Source of the DNA: Labilibaculum sp. DW002
Lineage (GTDB): Bacteria; Bacteroidota; Bacteroidia; Bacteroidales; Marinifilaceae
Direction of reading: 5' to 3'
Assembly (NCBI RefSeq): GCF_029029525.1
Contig: NZ_JAKJSC010000009.1
Span: 80,289 to 144,288, forward strand
DNA: 64,000 nucleotides
The translations under genes and the position numbers were made by a program. The first letter of the stretch is position 1. Each line of letters begins with the position of its first letter. Of this stretch, positions 62,545 through 64,000 are shown piece by piece. Below the pieces are notes generated by a model. It did no database searches and was not told the DNA's origin. It was given only the letters and a program-made list of their open reading frames with translations.

Positions 62545-62815
62545 CCCTGACGGGATTATCGGGGGAAGGATCGATCTGGCAGCGGAATTACTACGAAATT
62601 ATTATTCGAACAGATCGGGCTTACCAGAACATTTCTAATTATATTATTAATAATCCGAAAAGCTGGACAGAGGATAAATTAAAAGGGTAATGGCTTGAAT
62701 GGTACAAGACAGAAAATAAAAGGCCCCTCCTACTACTCTATACTATTTAACATGATTCTACTTTGCTAAACAGTATTGATTTTATAAATTAGTGGACTCT
62801 TAACAAAAGTATTTA

Positions 62816-63907
62816 ATGAGCATCGAAATCCATTTATCGCCCGATACGCATCGCAATAAAGAGATTGTAGTTATTCAATTTGACTACAGCTCGGAAATTG
62901 TGGGTTTATTGCGGCAGCACTTTCCTGCCCAATGGAGCCAGACAAAAAAATGCTGGTGGATAGCACGTAAAGATTTTGATTATAATAAGTTTAAGGAAAT
63001 ATTCTCAAATACTGCTAAAATATCGCTTCCGCATAAAAAACAAAAAGACATCGTAAAAGAGCAAATATTGCCTTCGAATTACCTTGAAAAACTACAAAGA
63101 CTAAGGTATAGCGATAGTACCATAAAAACCTACTCTAAATACTTTAGGGATTTTAAAGCTGCTTTTAAAAATATTGATATAGATGATTTAGGGCCAGAAG
63201 AAATTAATGACTACTTAAGTGATTTAATTAGTAAAAGAAAAATGTCTACTAGTCAACAAAATCAGCGTATTAATTCCATAAAATTCTATTACGAAAAAGT
63301 TTTATTACGAAAGAAATTATATTACCATATTGACAGACCTAGAAAGGAAAGTAAATTGCCCAAAGTCTTAAGCAAGACAGAAATTAAGAGCATTATTTCT
63401 AATTGCAATAATTTAAAGCATAAATGTATACTATCGGTGATTTATTCGGCAGGACTGCGAAGAAATGAGTTAATCAATTTAAAAATAACTGATATTATTT
63501 CAGATCGTGGTTTAATTTGCATTCAGGCGGCAAAAGGCAAGAAAAATAGGTATACTTTACTATCTAAGGAGCTAACTCAAAGTTTAAGATTATATTATAA
63601 AGAATATCAGCCTCAAATTTGGTTATTTGAAGGCATAAAACCTGGCACACAATATAGTGCATCGAGTATTGTAAATATATTAAGGCGTGCTTGCTACAAA
63701 TCAAAAATCAGTAGAAGAATTACGCCCCATATGTTAAGACATTCATTTGCCACACATTTATTGGAGCAAGGAACAGACTTGAGATACATTCAAAGTTTAT
63801 TGGGCCATAGTTCACCAAAAACAACTGAAATTTACACCCATGTTTCCAATCAAAACTTGAGTTTGATTAAAAATCCAATTGATGACATTCTCAATGACTC
63901 AACATAA
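62816..63907 (+). CDS. Tyrosine recombinase/integrase with extra N-terminal domain
   Basis: The 363-residue protein starts with an extra domain of about 75 residues (HLSPDTHRNKEIVVIQFDY, then WSQTKKCWWIARKDFDY), followed by a SAM-like core-binding domain (residues 85-170) and a catalytic domain with the full active site: Arg in SAGLRRNELINL, Lys in AAKGKKNRYTLL, HMLRHSFATHLLEQG, and LGHSSPKTTEIYTHVSN with the nucleophile Tyr. It resembles Xer and integron-type integrases at its end (HVSNQNLSLIKNPIDDI), but lacks the extra integron-specific helix as far as I can see. It follows the transposase gene and is followed at once by nested inverted repeats. Confidence 0.85.
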   Translation: MSIEIHLSPDTHRNKEIVVIQFDYSSEIVGLLRQHFPAQWSQTKKCWWIARKDFDYNKFKEIFSNTAKISLPHKKQKDIVKEQILPSNYLEKLQRLRYSDSTIKTYSKYFRDFKAAFKNIDIDDLGPEEINDYLSDLISKRKMSTSQQNQRINSIKFYYEKVLLRKKLYYHIDRPRKESKLPKVLSKTEIKSIISNCNNLKHKCILSVIYSAGLRRNELINLKITDIISDRGLICIQAAKGKKNRYTLLSKELTQSLRLYYKEYQPQIWLFEGIKPGTQYSASSIVNILRRACYKSKISRRITPHMLRHSFATHLLEQGTDLRYIQSLLGHSSPKTTEIYTHVSNQNLSLIKNPIDDILNDST

Positions 63908-63911
63908 TCAA

Positions 63912-63948
63912 TTGTCGTTATCCCTCCAATTTGGCAGGATAACAACAA
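63912..63948. repeat. Nested inverted repeat after the integrase, element A
   Basis: Outer arms TTGTCGTTATCC / GGATAACAACAA (12 bp, one mismatch) enclose a second short repeat CCAA-T-TTGG. It starts five bases after the integrase stop and has no T-run, so it is not a normal terminator. Confidence 0.6.
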
Positions 63949-63970
63949 CAAAATTTAATGAGATATAAGA

Positions 63971-63994
63971 TATAACGACAATATTGTTGTTATA
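63971..63994. repeat. 24-bp palindrome after the integrase, element B
   Basis: TATAACGACAAT / ATTGTTGTTATA, one mismatch. Its left arm is the exact complement of the left arm of element A, and its right arm of the right arm of A (10 bp each), so the four arms are related. The window ends six bases later. Confidence 0.6.
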
Positions 63995-64000
63995 AACTAG

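Larger units (their letters stand above)
61968..62690 (+). mobile_element. REP-associated tyrosine transposase (IS200-like Y1 family)
   Basis: The 240-residue protein is a Y1 transposase of the REP-associated (RAYT) type: FITLCSTQSLNIFGHI near residue 27, the metal-binding His-x-His in IIMPNHMHGIISID near residues 77-90, GAIIRGYKGATTKRIN near residue 118, and the catalytic Tyr region WQRNYYEIIIRTDRAYQNIS near residues 204-223. Between the last two parts lies a low-complexity insert (about residues 150-200) that is encoded by REP-like palindromes and a 12-bp tandem repeat. Family members move or maintain REP sequences and are usually single-copy, without flanking inverted repeats of an IS. A palindrome of the same type lies upstream at 61899-61913. 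Confidence 0.88.

Noticed and set aside
63912..63994. Standard integron attC site
   Set aside because: The core sites do not match the usual RYYYAAC and GTTRRRY boxes, so I describe only an attachment-like repeat structure.

Overview
The window is a low-GC chromosome segment from a member of the Bacteroidota, most probably a marine facultative or strict anaerobe of the Bacteroidales/Marinilabiliales type (Marinifilum/Labilibaculum-like). The taxon is inferred from gene content, weak Shine-Dalgarno signals, promoters of the Bacteroidota form TTTG-N19-TAnnTTTG (clearest before asnA and before the large gene at 48483), OmpP1/FadL and porin-type outer-membrane proteins, and a REP-associated transposase of the kind common in this group. 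No rRNA, tRNA or CRISPR array was seen.

Region by region. 1-10 kb: envelope and lipid genes (DUF4105 protein cut by the window edge, acyl-ACP thioesterase, HupE-like membrane protein), pyruvate kinase, aroQ, xerD, ATP-type PEP carboxykinase, NRDE and DinB proteins, an ATP-grasp protein. 10-18 kb: a FadL porin, then a minus-strand sulfur respiration operon: Tat-exported molybdopterin reductase, FeS subunit, NrfD quinol anchor, a two-piece YeeE/YedE transporter, and a rhodanese-like protein without the usual catalytic Cys but with a C-terminal Gly-Gly-Cys. mobA lies next to it. 18-32 kb: msrA and a menaquinone pathway in two blocks (menA-menC-menE and menI-menF-menD-menB), separated by an HD protein, an orphan sensor kinase and two GNAT proteins. 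Menaquinone would feed the reductase and the NapC-type cytochrome at 44-46 kb. 32-36 kb: cspA, then asnA behind two tandem Asn-rich leader peptides, each with its own terminator and antiterminator. 36-42 kb: a histidine kinase and sigma-54 activator next to a MacB-type ABC exporter that has a sigma-54-like promoter and a palindromic upstream site. 42-48 kb: DGC-motif protein, a duplicated adenylate kinase whose second half has lost its P-loop lysine, a multihaem cytochrome, pdxH, a PfkB sugar kinase. 48-61 kb: a 1163-residue protein that I assign to the pyrophosphate-type PEP carboxykinase family, converging on a lactate block (porin, FAD/FeS lactate dehydrogenase-like protein, lactate permease, small ORF, LutB-LutA fusion, LutC). 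61-64 kb: mobile DNA, with a REP-associated transposase carrying REP-like palindromes inside its own gene and a tyrosine recombinase followed at once by nested inverted repeats.

Metabolic logic (inference): lactate is taken up and oxidised to pyruvate; pyruvate kinase and two unrelated PEP carboxykinases handle the PEP/pyruvate/oxaloacetate node; electrons pass through menaquinone to periplasmic sulfur and multihaem systems. The most novel-looking items are the double asparagine attenuator, the Cys-tailed rhodanese-like protein, the tandem adenylate kinase, the intragenic REP palindromes, and the repeat structure beside the last integrase.
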